Shown here piece by piece: positions 1-9,079 of a stretch of DNA of 64,000 bases. The stretch's first letter is position 1; the number at the start of each line of letters is the position of its first letter. Both the position numbers and the translations under genes were made by a program. Below the pieces are notes generated by a model. It had not been told where the DNA came from and did not search any database. It was given only the letters and a program-made list of their open reading frames with translations. This DNA is from Acinetobacter haemolyticus CIP 64.3 = MTCC 9819 (GTDB lineage Bacteria > Pseudomonadota > Gammaproteobacteria > Pseudomonadales > Moraxellaceae), in NCBI RefSeq assembly GCF_000369065.1, contig NZ_KB849807.1, positions 62,001 to 126,000 on the forward strand, read 5' to 3'.

Positions 1-2
1 AT

Positions 3-368
3 CATACCATTGAAAGTTTGCGAGCCTTTACGACTGCAGAGTCTGCGGTCGTTGAGCAAAAGACCTATATTAAAAACATTAAATCTTCACTACTAACTTT
101 TGAAACAGATCAGAAGTATTTTCAAGAAAGTATGGCTCGTATTCGTGAACAATTAAGTAAAACTAGAGCTACATTAACTGAGCTCAAGGAACCTTTAGAA
201 ATTATTTCTACCTTTCGTTCCAAAATTGAAGCACGAAAAATGGAGCTATTAGGAGCTGAGGGCTTAATTGATACGCCATATGAACCACACCATGATGAAG
301 AGATACCGATGTTGGTAGAGAAACTGAAAAGCCAGCTTTCGACTCAAGTACCGTCGTATATGTCTTAA
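3..368 (+). CDS. Coiled-coil protein, 5'-truncated by window edge
   Basis: The reading frame is open to the left edge, so only the last ~121 residues are visible. An in-frame TTG at position 18 could be a start, but upstream codons remain open and I treat the gene as partial. The visible part is almost entirely charged heptad-like helix rich in Glu, Lys, Gln and Leu, with no catalytic motif I recognise. It ends 12 bases before the next gene on the same strand, so the two are probably co-transcribed. The function is unknown. A structural or scaffolding partner of the downstream membrane protein is possible but only inferred from the spacing. Confidence 0.6.
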   Translation, partial: HTIESLRAFTTAESAVVEQKTYIKNIKSSLLTFETDQKYFQESMARIREQLSKTRATLTELKEPLEIISTFRSKIEARKMELLGAEGLIDTPYEPHHDEEIPMLVEKLKSQLSTQVPSYMS

Positions 369-380
369 GAATAAATTTAT

Positions 381-1835
381 ATGATTTGGTTAATTTTTTT
401 CGTGGTGACAATTTTAGGCTATAGCAGTTTTATTTTTATTAGAAAGATAAAACTGCATCGTAGTCGCTGTGAGCATATCCGTGCAAGTTTACATTTACCT
501 ACAGAAAATCAGAAAAATGATTATTCAGGTTTTTTCCCAGCAGGCTTAGCTATCGGTGAGTATTTATGGCAAGTTTACAGTATTGATCCAAGCGTAATTA
601 AAGCCGTCGATTTTAGTAGCCAGGAAGAGTTAAATTCAGCATTAGATGTCTCAAATTATTTAATGTTGAATATGTTAGAGAAAGATGAAACTTCTTTATC
701 AGGCTTTAGAAATCGTCTAATCGGTTATATTGGTGAACAAAAAGTAAGTGATCTGTTAGATAGACAAACCCATGAAATTGTCTGGGCTAGCACATCCAAT
801 CAAGAAGTCTGGGACTTAAAAATTGACGGTGATCTCGTAAATGTCAAAACCATTCTAGATATAGACAGCATTAAAATGACAGCTTTGGCACATCCAGATG
901 TGACTTATTTAGTGCCTGAAGATACCTATCAAAATATTGGAATAGATAATATACAGCCATTAGAAGGTTTGAGTCATGCCGATATATCGCAACAATTTGA
1001 CTCTACCATCGAACAGGCAAATGGTAATGCTGCCTTAGATTCATTCGATCTACATTTGCCTATTGCAAGCGGAATAGCTGCATTCAATGAAAGACAACGT
1101 TTATTAAAAGCTGGTGGAGACAAAAACTCGATAAATAAGAACGTTCTTATCGACTTTTCTTCCAAAACTGTAGGGAGTCTGACCATGGCAAAAGTTGGTG
1201 CATCCATCGGGCTTGGTTTAGGGAGTCTTGTGTTTATGCCAGTTATTGGAGGTGTTATAGGAGCAGGAGTTGGCGCATTAATCGGTTCAAAAGTGGGAGG
1301 TGGCTTTGGTAAAAAGATCAAAGAGTTAGAATTACAAAAAGAAAAGCTTCGTTTGGAACAAATGCTGGATAAATTTGGTCTTCAATACTTACCGTATATT
1401 AAAAAATTAAAACACCAAGCTAGTATACCCTTACAAAAGCAAGAGCAAGCATTTCAACTAATCGAACAGAGATACAGTCAATATCTAACATCACAAAAAT
1501 GGAAACATTATTTTTTCCCCGATTTAAATTTTATTTTTTATGATGAGCTAAAAAAAATAGCTAAGAACAACTTAGATAAGTCTTCTACCAAATTTCAAAA
1601 TATCGAAAATACACTTATGGCTATAGAAAATGAGAAAAACTCAAAAGCATTGGCAATCTTAGTATTAAATAGCATTTATTTACGTGATTTCCTTCATATA
1701 GATCTGGTGCAAATTAAAAAAATTTATGACCAGAAACGTAAAATATATATTGAAAGGTACAAATTATATCCTGATCAATTTCCATTGACCCAAGATATCA
1801 TCAACTACAATAAACTATATAAACAAGGGACCTAA
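381..1835 (+). CDS. Membrane-anchored protein with nuclease-like domain and glycine zipper
   Basis: The protein has 484 residues and is not a family I can name. Residues 1-20 form a hydrophobic N-terminal membrane segment followed by a basic stretch. Around residues 115-160 a G-x-G-E-Q-K-V helix is followed by a W-D-L-K-I-D-G strand and V-N-V-K-T. This spacing of Glu, Asp and Lys resembles the core of PD-(D/E)xK nuclease folds such as Mrr-like domains. Residues ~262-312 are a glycine-zipper stretch (repeated GxxxG, ending VGGGFGKK), able to insert in or associate with membranes. The C-terminal third is Lys/Gln-rich helix. The gene follows the coiled-coil gene by 12 bases in a defense-type island. 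A DNA-targeting or membrane-perturbing role is inference from motifs alone. Confidence 0.6.
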   Translation: MIWLIFFVVTILGYSSFIFIRKIKLHRSRCEHIRASLHLPTENQKNDYSGFFPAGLAIGEYLWQVYSIDPSVIKAVDFSSQEELNSALDVSNYLMLNMLEKDETSLSGFRNRLIGYIGEQKVSDLLDRQTHEIVWASTSNQEVWDLKIDGDLVNVKTILDIDSIKMTALAHPDVTYLVPEDTYQNIGIDNIQPLEGLSHADISQQFDSTIEQANGNAALDSFDLHLPIASGIAAFNERQRLLKAGGDKNSINKNVLIDFSSKTVGSLTMAKVGASIGLGLGSLVFMPVIGGVIGAGVGALIGSKVGGGFGKKIKELELQKEKLRLEQMLDKFGLQYLPYIKKLKHQASIPLQKQEQAFQLIEQRYSQYLTSQKWKHYFFPDLNFIFYDELKKIAKNNLDKSSTKFQNIENTLMAIENEKNSKALAILVLNSIYLRDFLHIDLVQIKKIYDQKRKIYIERYKLYPDQFPLTQDIINYNKLYKQGT

Positions 1836-1843
1836 GGTCTTTC

Positions 1844-2165
1844 TTATAAACCAATAGATCGAAAAATTTGCTTATCTTTTCCGCCCAACCAAACTAAATA
1901 CTCATTCTCTATTGCCTGCTTATACGCCCAATCGGCAACCCGATGCGAACGTTGCAGATCGGTTAGAAAACCTAATTGAGAAATCTCTTGAGTGATTAGT
2001 CGATCATGTAAATGATTACGTTCTCTCCATTGATCTAGGAATTGCTCGGACGCCAGATAATTACTTTTTTGTGAATTACATTTGTCATCTGCTAGCACAA
2101 AATTATGTCCGGTATCGGCAGGATATAAAGACCATGGAATAAAATGATCCACGGCATATTTTGCC
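1844..2165 (-). pseudogene. HNH endonuclease gene fragment (C-terminal part only)
   Basis: The minus-strand frame encodes the last ~107 residues of an HNH endonuclease closely related to the intact gene at 13091-14170. It shares the VDHFIPWSLYPADTGHNF block, the D-x-K-C-N-S-Q-K-S motif and most of the C-terminus, but differs at many positions, so it is an older paralogous copy. Homology stops abruptly at about 2165. The upstream minus-strand frame (to 2242) is only the antisense of the DnaC-like gene. The Cys-x2-Cys zinc pair and the N-terminal ~240 residues are missing, so it should be inactive. Confidence 0.8.
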
Positions 2166-2854
2166 CTACCCATCATATACCCCTGATGGAAATTGCTGGT
2201 CACAGGCTCTGTAAATTGTGTGCCAAAGAAACCGTCCATCACTCAAATGCAGCCTATGAGGATGAACTGCAACAGCGATTGCTACAACAGAAAATCAAAA
2301 ACTCAGGGCTCAATAAACGCTATCTAGACCGTGGCTTCAAGAATTATGTAGTTGCATGCCCTGCACAAGAAAATACCATCAAGCTATGTCAGGCCTTTGC
2401 ACAGCAAATTATTTCTAACCACAACCCGAACATGTTGATGATTGGTACACCGGGTACAGGTAAAACCCATCTGAGTGCATCAATTATTCGCAACATTCTG
2501 CATAACAGTACAAAATCTGCACGCTACTATACCAGCGCAGAAATTGCTCAAAAAATGATGGATACTTGGTCAGATACTTCACGCTCTGAGAAAGAAGTCA
2601 TCGACCATTTCTCCAGTTTTGATTTATTGGTGATAGACGAATATGGCCTGCATGACCGGCATGAAAAACGCCTAGAGATGGTACATAAGGTTCTATATAG
2701 CCGTTATGACAATATGAAATCTACCCTGCTGATTTCCAATTTCACAGTCCAAAATATGCAGCGAGATTTAGGTGTCCGATTATGGTCACGATTACATGAA
2801 AACAATTTGATTGTAGTACCGTGTTATTGGGATGATCGACGAATAACCAAATAA
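2144..2854 (+). CDS. DnaC-like AAA+ ATPase (helicase-loader family)
   Basis: A 236-residue P-loop ATPase of the DnaC/IstB type. N-terminal Cys/His residues (C-P-x-H and C-K-L-C) resemble the small zinc module common in this family. A Walker A (GTPGTGKTH, near residue 105), a Walker B (LLVIDEYG, near 165) and a sensor region (LLISNFTVQNM) follow. DnaC proteins load the replicative helicase onto single-stranded DNA; island and prophage copies often serve element replication. The first ~7 codons lie inside the antisense HNH fragment, so the original start was probably lost at the junction and the ATG at 2144 is provisional. There is no IstA partner, so IS21 IstB is unlikely. Confidence 0.75.
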   Translation: MIHGIFCPTHHIPLMEIAGHRLCKLCAKETVHHSNAAYEDELQQRLLQQKIKNSGLNKRYLDRGFKNYVVACPAQENTIKLCQAFAQQIISNHNPNMLMIGTPGTGKTHLSASIIRNILHNSTKSARYYTSAEIAQKMMDTWSDTSRSEKEVIDHFSSFDLLVIDEYGLHDRHEKRLEMVHKVLYSRYDNMKSTLLISNFTVQNMQRDLGVRLWSRLHENNLIVVPCYWDDRRITK

Positions 2855-2869
2855 TACGACTCTTTACTT

Positions 2870-2904
2870 AAGCCAATTATCTTGCTGAGATGATTGGCTT
2901 TTAT
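2870..2904 (+). terminator. Rho-independent terminator after DnaC-like gene
   Basis: AAGCCAAT and ATTGGCTT form the outer stem, extended by ATC/GAT with one mismatch around a 7-nt loop, followed by TTTTAT. It lies 16 bases after the stop codon of the DnaC-like gene. Confidence 0.7.
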
Positions 2905-3040
2905 AATTAGATTTTTCAAAATTGCATTAATCGCATATTCTTATTAAATGGACAGATATTCTTATTTGAAGCTGAACACCCGTTCTTATTTTACATGGAC
3001 ACCTCAGAAAATTAACTCTTAGATAAATTTCCATGAATTG

Positions 3041-3964
3041 TTAGAGTATACCTGTACCTGTCTGATGCTTTAATAAAGCTGCCAATTGTGAACCTGATTT
3101 TAGCTTCTCTGTATAAGGGCAACCTTGGTCATTAGGTGCCCAATGTGGACATCTTAGATAATATTGATCTAACAACCCAATACCATTCTTTTTCTTTTGT
3201 AAAACCATCGGTTCAGCATGCATTGGGCAACAAACAATGTTAACACCTTGCTTTTTATTCCTTAGATCAGACTGTAAATCATCCATACGTTCTATAATAC
3301 TTTCAGACGTACTATGATCCTGAAGAATAATATTGAAGTCTTGAGCTGAAAGACTAAATTCAGGTGCGGATGTATCTGTCATTAATGCTAAGTCTTGTTG
3401 AGATAAATTTTCACGATATTCACATAAACGAACCTGTTTATTATTAAAATACCAACCCGTACATCCCCAATAGAAATCTTGTGGATTTACATGAACTAAA
3501 TTACGTGCCCACTGTAATTTCATAGGTCTTTGACATTTAGGGCATGTCTTTGCCATGGTATCTGCAAAAGCATTCCATTGAAGGACATGGGTTGTTTCTA
3601 GATCAATATCAACTTTATGAATATTATTTTCATTCTGTTGAAATCTATCAGCAGCAATAATTTGACTATCACTTTTAATGCCTTGTTTTAGAAAATTTCT
3701 TTCCTCATCAAGCTCATACAGCCTTTTACGTTGTTGTTCAGTAATACGTCCTGATTCATTCAATTTTCTACGCAAAAATTGAATTTCTTGATTAAGCTCA
3801 TGTATTTGATCTTGTTTTTTGTCTCGTTCATCGTAGACAGTCTTTGTCACGATTTCTTTTGCAGTGAAATAAGTTTTAACTGTAGAAACCACTTCAGAAA
3901 CCACACTCACTGCTGCACTGAATAAAGACCCAATGCCAGAAAACAACATATCAAAAAAGCCCAT
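3041..3964 (-). CDS. Coiled-coil protein with two zinc-ribbon-like modules
   Basis: A 307-residue protein and the last gene of the minus-strand restriction cassette, 50 bases after Res. It starts with an amphipathic, hydrophobic helix (MGFFDMLFSGIGSLFSAAVS), then a charged coiled coil at residues ~45-100. Two cysteine clusters follow: CPKC...C...C near 138-180 and CPMH...C...C near 245-285, the second resembling topoisomerase-type C4 zinc fingers. The start is well set by a GAGGAAA site. I do not recognise a family name. Zinc ribbons plus a coiled coil suggest a nucleic-acid-binding or bridging accessory protein, and the operon position suggests it works with the restriction system. Both points are inference. 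Confidence 0.6.
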   Translation of the reverse strand: MGFFDMLFSGIGSLFSAAVSVVSEVVSTVKTYFTAKEIVTKTVYDERDKKQDQIHELNQEIQFLRRKLNESGRITEQQRKRLYELDEERNFLKQGIKSDSQIIAADRFQQNENNIHKVDIDLETTHVLQWNAFADTMAKTCPKCQRPMKLQWARNLVHVNPQDFYWGCTGWYFNNKQVRLCEYRENLSQQDLALMTDTSAPEFSLSAQDFNIILQDHSTSESIIERMDDLQSDLRNKKQGVNIVCCPMHAEPMVLQKKKNGIGLLDQYYLRCPHWAPNDQGCPYTEKLKSGSQLAALLKHQTGTGIL

Positions 3965-4014
3965 AATTTCCTCGTAAAAGAAAGTCTATGACTTAGTCAT
4001 AGACTTTCGATTGC

Positions 4015-7000
4015 TTATTTCACTAAATTCATCAAACTACCAAAACTATCAATCACAGAATATTGAACTGCATCCCCCAATGATTGATTTTCTTGATTTA
4101 AAGTAGCGAAGAACTTTTCAGCACTTTCAATTTTACGTTTCTCTTTTTCCCGTAGGTCACTGTCTAGCATTGAGCCTTTAGTTTCTGCAACGAAATAGAT
4201 TTGGCGCACTTTATCCTTATTGAAAGCAATTGCCCAATCAGGGTTATAGCTACCGAAAGGCGTAGGGATCTGGAAACGATCAGGGAGTTTAGCGTAGACA
4301 ACCACTTCATCGGCACCATCCAACTCTTCGACAAACTTACGTTCATTATCTGAATCGGTGACTACGTAATCCCAAATATGACGCTCTGCCTTGTATGCCT
4401 GTAATGGAATATTCTCATTACTTACAAATATTTCATTGTCAGGATAAGTGCTATCTAAAGGATTATATTTCAGTCCTTGAATGACCATTTTTGCTTGCTG
4501 TTCATTGATGATACGACTCATTTCACGAATGAAAGCTTCTGGATTCAACTTAAACTGTGCAAATACCGCAGCGTTAATTCCCTGTAAGATATGGGCAACC
4601 GTTTTACGAGTGAGATTGGTATCATCGACAATATTCCCAATCAGGTCATAGGTCACTTGAGACTGGATAGAAATATCCACAACCTCAGTTTTTGAAGTCA
4701 CCTTCCCAAACATTTCTTTGGCTTTGACTTGCTCATAGGTGGATTCATCATTCTGTGTCGCTTCTGCAAGTTTATAACTCAGCGTTTCCACAAATTTGTT
4801 GTTACGCTCAACAGCAATACGTTCAACAGCACTAATACTTTGCTCAATGAGTTTTTCAGAATCCAGATGAATCTGATAAACCGCTTTACGGTTAATACGA
4901 GACCATAACGCCTGGAATTCTTTTCGTTCTAAATTGGTTTGGTTGATCGTATTGGTCAGCTTCTTATTGCCATTATCAGCCATACCTTCCAAAGCTTTTG
5001 GATCAAACAGCCCATCAATCAGCTTGTGAATTTGCTCAGTATAAGCCACTAAACTTTCAGGCAATTCAGCCAGCGTACCTTGATCTTTCGCTTCGTGATA
5101 CTTTGGCGTTAACTGATCATTGTCATCAATATAATCGTGCTTAGACAGATGTTTATTAATCTGCTTTGCCATCAATTCAGTGACTTCAACACTAGAACCA
5201 TCTGATAACTTAAAGATTTTCCCTTTAAAGTAATCAGGCGTCGCTTGTGTCGGGCGGTTCTGAATCGTATTCAGAATTTCTGATTGTAGATTCGACACAA
5301 ACTCTTTGTAACTTTCATTGGTCACAACTGTGAGATTATTCAGTTTGTGAATTTCTCCTAATGCCCCTTGGAAATGGTTGGCATCCATACGTTCGCCAAA
5401 TTTATTCACTGCAAGGCGCATACCACGGCCAACTTCTTGGCGACGAGAAATCACATTATCTGAATGCTTTAAAGTACAGATCACAAACACGTTCGGGTTA
5501 TCCCAACCTTCCCGTAACGCTGAGTGAGAGAAAATAAAACGAGTTGGCTCTTCAAAGGAAAGCAGGCGTTCTTTATCTTTTAAAATCAGGTCATAAGCGT
5601 CTGTATCATTGGATACCTGAGCTTCTTCAGCCTTCTTATCAATCGTTGGATTGGCAAGACGTTTTGATTTCTTATCAATTGAGAAATAACCGTTGTGAGT
5701 ACTGTCTACCTTAACTGCTTTCAGATAGTCAAAATATGGGTCATTTTTTAAATTTAGATCCTCAATTTCATTGAGTACCTGTTGATACTGTTCCTTGAAA
5801 ATTTGAACATATTCACCATCTACAGGATTATTATCCTCATCATATTGACGATATTTAGCCACTTCATCAATGAAGAAAAGACTCAGGACTTTAATACCCT
5901 GATTGTATAACTGACGTTCTTTTTGAATATGTGCACGAATCGTTTCACGGATCTGAATGGTTCGCATGATCTTTTCATCAACATGCCCTAATGCTTCACC
6001 CACATGAATTTTTGTGCCATTCAAGAAAGTCACCGAATTATCTCGTGCATCAATGTCTGAGACAACATAACGGTCATTGTATTGTTCGGCCTTATTGGAA
6101 ATATCGTAAAGGTTATCGCCTTTACTCACCTTTCTGACTTCACGCTTAAAACCATTCTTGGTTTCAATCTCAACTTCTAGGCGAGCGACAGGTGAAGATT
6201 TAGATACAATGATGTCTTGTAAGTATAAATACCCATGTGTGCCTGATAAGCCCTGTACTTCCACACCCTTAACAGTGATTTTTTTCACCAATTTTTGGTT
6301 GTAAGCATCCAAAGCATCCAAGCGGTAAACAAGGTTATAATTGCGCTTATGTGTCGCGGAATAGCGCAGAATAAACAATGGGTTGAAGTTAGATAAAGAC
6401 TCTAGGGTTTTATCCGCCCCCATCTTTTGCGGTTCATCCAAGATCAAAATTGGACGGTTACGACTAATCACATCAATTGGACGACGAGATTGGAATTCAT
6501 CCAGTTCATCATAGATACGACGGTTATCTTTACCTGTCGCATTAAACGCTTGAACGTTAATCACCATGACGTTGATCCCACCATTCGAGCTAAAGCTTTC
6601 CAAATGGTGTAATGCTTTGGAGTCGTAGATAAAGAAACGGGCCTTTTTGCCGTATTGCTCTTGAAAGTGATCAGCCATCATATTCAGGCTTTTGTAAACG
6701 CCCTCACGAATGGCAATGCTTGGTACGACCACAATAAATTTTGACCAACCATACTGCTTATGTAATTCAAACATAGTACGGATATAGCAATAGGTTTTAC
6801 CTGTACCCGTTTCCATTTCAATATCAAGGTTTAATGGGCTTTTGGTCAGGTTCTTGCCTTTGCCATTATCATCCGTGATGAGTTGAGATGATCTTTGTAA
6901 TCCACTTGCTGCTTGTACGTCCTGAATGTTTTTCAGTACGGCTTGCAGATCAAAAATATGGGCATTCTCAAAACCAACATCTGCAACAACTTTTTTAGCC

Positions 7001-7185
7001 TTACCACCTTGTAAATCCAAGGTTTCTTCAAGCATATCAACCTGTGCAGTTGCTTTTTTTACTTTAGCTGCACCTTGGTCAATCATGTAACGATGACCTT
7101 CAGAACGTGGTTGCCCTTTAAAGCAATCCACAATCGCTTGTACAGAGTCTTTCTGATACCCAAGGGTTTTAAAACGGATTTCCAT
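4015..7185 (-). CDS. Type III restriction enzyme, Res subunit
   Basis: A 1056-residue type III Res subunit, the ATP-dependent translocase/nuclease that acts with Mod on unmethylated DNA. It shows a Walker A (METGTGKTYCYIRTMFEL, near residue 125), a DEPQ motif II (LILDEPQKMG, near 250), RYSATHK, a helicase domain-2 block (LREGWDNPNVFVICTLK...GRGMRL) and a C-terminal PD-(D/E)xK nuclease (PDWAIAF...FVAETKG, roughly 980-1005). Length and domain order are normal for the family. A GAGGG ribosome-binding site precedes the ATG, and only 12 bases separate it from mod. The nuclease residues look intact, so the enzyme should be active. Confidence 0.93.
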   Translation of the reverse strand: MEIRFKTLGYQKDSVQAIVDCFKGQPRSEGHRYMIDQGAAKVKKATAQVDMLEETLDLQGGKAKKVVADVGFENAHIFDLQAVLKNIQDVQAASGLQRSSQLITDDNGKGKNLTKSPLNLDIEMETGTGKTYCYIRTMFELHKQYGWSKFIVVVPSIAIREGVYKSLNMMADHFQEQYGKKARFFIYDSKALHHLESFSSNGGINVMVINVQAFNATGKDNRRIYDELDEFQSRRPIDVISRNRPILILDEPQKMGADKTLESLSNFNPLFILRYSATHKRNYNLVYRLDALDAYNQKLVKKITVKGVEVQGLSGTHGYLYLQDIIVSKSSPVARLEVEIETKNGFKREVRKVSKGDNLYDISNKAEQYNDRYVVSDIDARDNSVTFLNGTKIHVGEALGHVDEKIMRTIQIRETIRAHIQKERQLYNQGIKVLSLFFIDEVAKYRQYDEDNNPVDGEYVQIFKEQYQQVLNEIEDLNLKNDPYFDYLKAVKVDSTHNGYFSIDKKSKRLANPTIDKKAEEAQVSNDTDAYDLILKDKERLLSFEEPTRFIFSHSALREGWDNPNVFVICTLKHSDNVISRRQEVGRGMRLAVNKFGERMDANHFQGALGEIHKLNNLTVVTNESYKEFVSNLQSEILNTIQNRPTQATPDYFKGKIFKLSDGSSVEVTELMAKQINKHLSKHDYIDDNDQLTPKYHEAKDQGTLAELPESLVAYTEQIHKLIDGLFDPKALEGMADNGNKKLTNTINQTNLERKEFQALWSRINRKAVYQIHLDSEKLIEQSISAVERIAVERNNKFVETLSYKLAEATQNDESTYEQVKAKEMFGKVTSKTEVVDISIQSQVTYDLIGNIVDDTNLTRKTVAHILQGINAAVFAQFKLNPEAFIREMSRIINEQQAKMVIQGLKYNPLDSTYPDNEIFVSNENIPLQAYKAERHIWDYVVTDSDNERKFVEELDGADEVVVYAKLPDRFQIPTPFGSYNPDWAIAFNKDKVRQIYFVAETKGSMLDSDLREKEKRKIESAEKFFATLNQENQSLGDAVQYSVIDSFGSLMNLVK

Positions 7186-7197
7186 TGTCTGACCCTC

Positions 7198-9063
7198 TTA
7201 AAGAAACTTCACTTCGGTATCAGGAGAGAGCTGTTTAAAGCGTTCTTTGATATTGGTTTTATCATGGTCAAGATGAATGGCTTTTTCTGCTGATACGAAG
7301 CGCAAAGGATGATCTTTGGCAACTTCATCAACCACATCAAATGTCAAATCATCAAAACACGCTACAAGGCTATTGCCTGCAACATAGAACACTTCTTTTC
7401 CTGCAATAGTTTTACGTTCGATCGGCAAAGAAAGTTCAAGCCCCCAATCCAACATGACTTGGAATAGTAAGTCTTCTGCTGTACGGTCTTCTTTAATGTT
7501 TGAAGCCATGTCTAAAAGGTCAGATTGTTTTAAAGCATCTGGTGCGTAATACACATCCTTCATATTGGTTGAGTCGATTTTTAAAACACGGAAGCCAATA
7601 TCTAAGTTTTCAATACCTTCTTTGCTAGCATTATCTTCTATGATCTTTTTACCTGCACGACGGATACGTTCTTTAGATATTTCGGCAATATTTTTATAAC
7701 CTGCTTTATAGGCATCAGATTTTTCATCACTGGCTTCAGGTAATTGCACCATAATAAATTTACGTTTCCCACCGTCCTCTGCATTAAGCTGCATTAAAGC
7801 GTCGGCTGATGTTGAGGTTCCCGAGAAGAAATCAAGAAATATATCTCCATTATCCAAATTAGACAGTTTCAATATATATTTAATTAATTTAGTTGGTTTA
7901 GGCGTTTGGAAAATATCTTCAGGAAATAACTTTAGTAATTCATACTTTGCTTGACGGTTGTGCCCAGTTTGTTCCAAATCAATCAATAATGTAGAGGGAG
8001 GCAAGCCCTCCATATCTGCAAGATATGTTCTTCTTTTAATGTTAGTTTGCATCTCATTGAATCTAATTTCACCACTAGCAATTTTTTGCTGCATCAATGC
8101 TTTAGACCATCTCCAACCGTTTTTAGGGGGGGTTATAATATTCCCATTTGGAGCAACCAAATCATATATAAGATTTTCCCTATAATTAGGGGAGTTTAAT
8201 GGATTTCCATCAAAATAAGGCCCTTTAGGATCATTGTCAGGATTTTTGAAATGTGTTCTCTTGCTATCATCATGTAATTTCTGTGGTTGCCAAGAGCTTT
8301 GTTTTGAATAGATTAATGTGTGATTGTGGTCTATTGAGAATTTCTTAGCATCATTATTACTATTATCTTTTGATCGCCAAATTGCATCAGCAACAAAGTT
8401 ATTAGAACCAAATACTTCATCACATATTTTTTTCAGATTAGCTTGCTCACCATCATCTATACTGATAAAAATTGCACCATCATCTGAAAGTAAATTTCTA
8501 GCTAATTTTAAACGGCTATATATCATACTTAACCAATCAGAATGAAAACGCCCATTGCTTTCGGTATTCGCAATTAAGCGATTTCCTTCTTCATCGACTT
8601 GATTGGATTTTTCAAAAAACGCTTCGGTGCTTTCAGCAAAATCATCTTCGTAAATAAAGTCATTACCCGTGTTATATGGCGGGTCAATGTAAATCATTTT
8701 GACCTTACCCAAATAATTCTCTTGCAGAAGTTTTAGTGCTTCGAGGTTATCACCTTCGATAAACAAGTTTTCTGTCTTATCAAAGTTAACGCTTTCTTCA
8801 CGGCATGGGCGCAAGGTTTTCGCAATTGGTGCATTGGCGGTTAGAATGGCTTCTTTTTTACCGACCCAATCAAGACGATAGCGTTCTTGCTCACCTTCAA
8901 CCAAAATTTGTGAAAGTTCTTGTTTAAGCAAGTCAAAATCAACAGCTTTTTTCAGTTCACCATTTTCATCTTTGGTTTCAGTAATACAGTTGGGGAACAG
9001 TGCTGAAATCTTTTCGATGTTTGCGTCTACTAAGTTTGGCGAGTGCATTTTTAACTTGTCCAT
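7198..9063 (-). CDS. Type III DNA methyltransferase, Mod subunit
   Basis: A 621-residue N6-adenine methyltransferase that gives the type III system its sequence specificity. The catalytic motif IV (IYIDPPYNTG, near residue 128) precedes the SAM-binding motif I (FLDFFSGTSTSADAL, near 405), which is the beta-class order typical of Mod. The target-recognition domain lies between them. That central DNA (about 7790-8560) looks clearly more AT-rich than the two ends, suggesting replacement of the recognition domain by recombination. The track-style start is TTG at 9066, but the next codon is ATG, 9 bases after AAGG, so I use 9063. It precedes res by 12 bases. There is no simple-sequence repeat, so no sign of phase variation. 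Confidence 0.93.
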   Translation of the reverse strand: MDKLKMHSPNLVDANIEKISALFPNCITETKDENGELKKAVDFDLLKQELSQILVEGEQERYRLDWVGKKEAILTANAPIAKTLRPCREESVNFDKTENLFIEGDNLEALKLLQENYLGKVKMIYIDPPYNTGNDFIYEDDFAESTEAFFEKSNQVDEEGNRLIANTESNGRFHSDWLSMIYSRLKLARNLLSDDGAIFISIDDGEQANLKKICDEVFGSNNFVADAIWRSKDNSNNDAKKFSIDHNHTLIYSKQSSWQPQKLHDDSKRTHFKNPDNDPKGPYFDGNPLNSPNYRENLIYDLVAPNGNIITPPKNGWRWSKALMQQKIASGEIRFNEMQTNIKRRTYLADMEGLPPSTLLIDLEQTGHNRQAKYELLKLFPEDIFQTPKPTKLIKYILKLSNLDNGDIFLDFFSGTSTSADALMQLNAEDGGKRKFIMVQLPEASDEKSDAYKAGYKNIAEISKERIRRAGKKIIEDNASKEGIENLDIGFRVLKIDSTNMKDVYYAPDALKQSDLLDMASNIKEDRTAEDLLFQVMLDWGLELSLPIERKTIAGKEVFYVAGNSLVACFDDLTFDVVDEVAKDHPLRFVSAEKAIHLDHDKTNIKERFKQLSPDTEVKFL

Positions 9064-9079
9064 CAATATACCTTTATAT

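Noticed and set aside
2144..2854. IS21-type IstB
   Set aside because: There is no IstA transposase or IS21 end beside it; the N-terminal Cys/His module fits DnaC-like proteins better.
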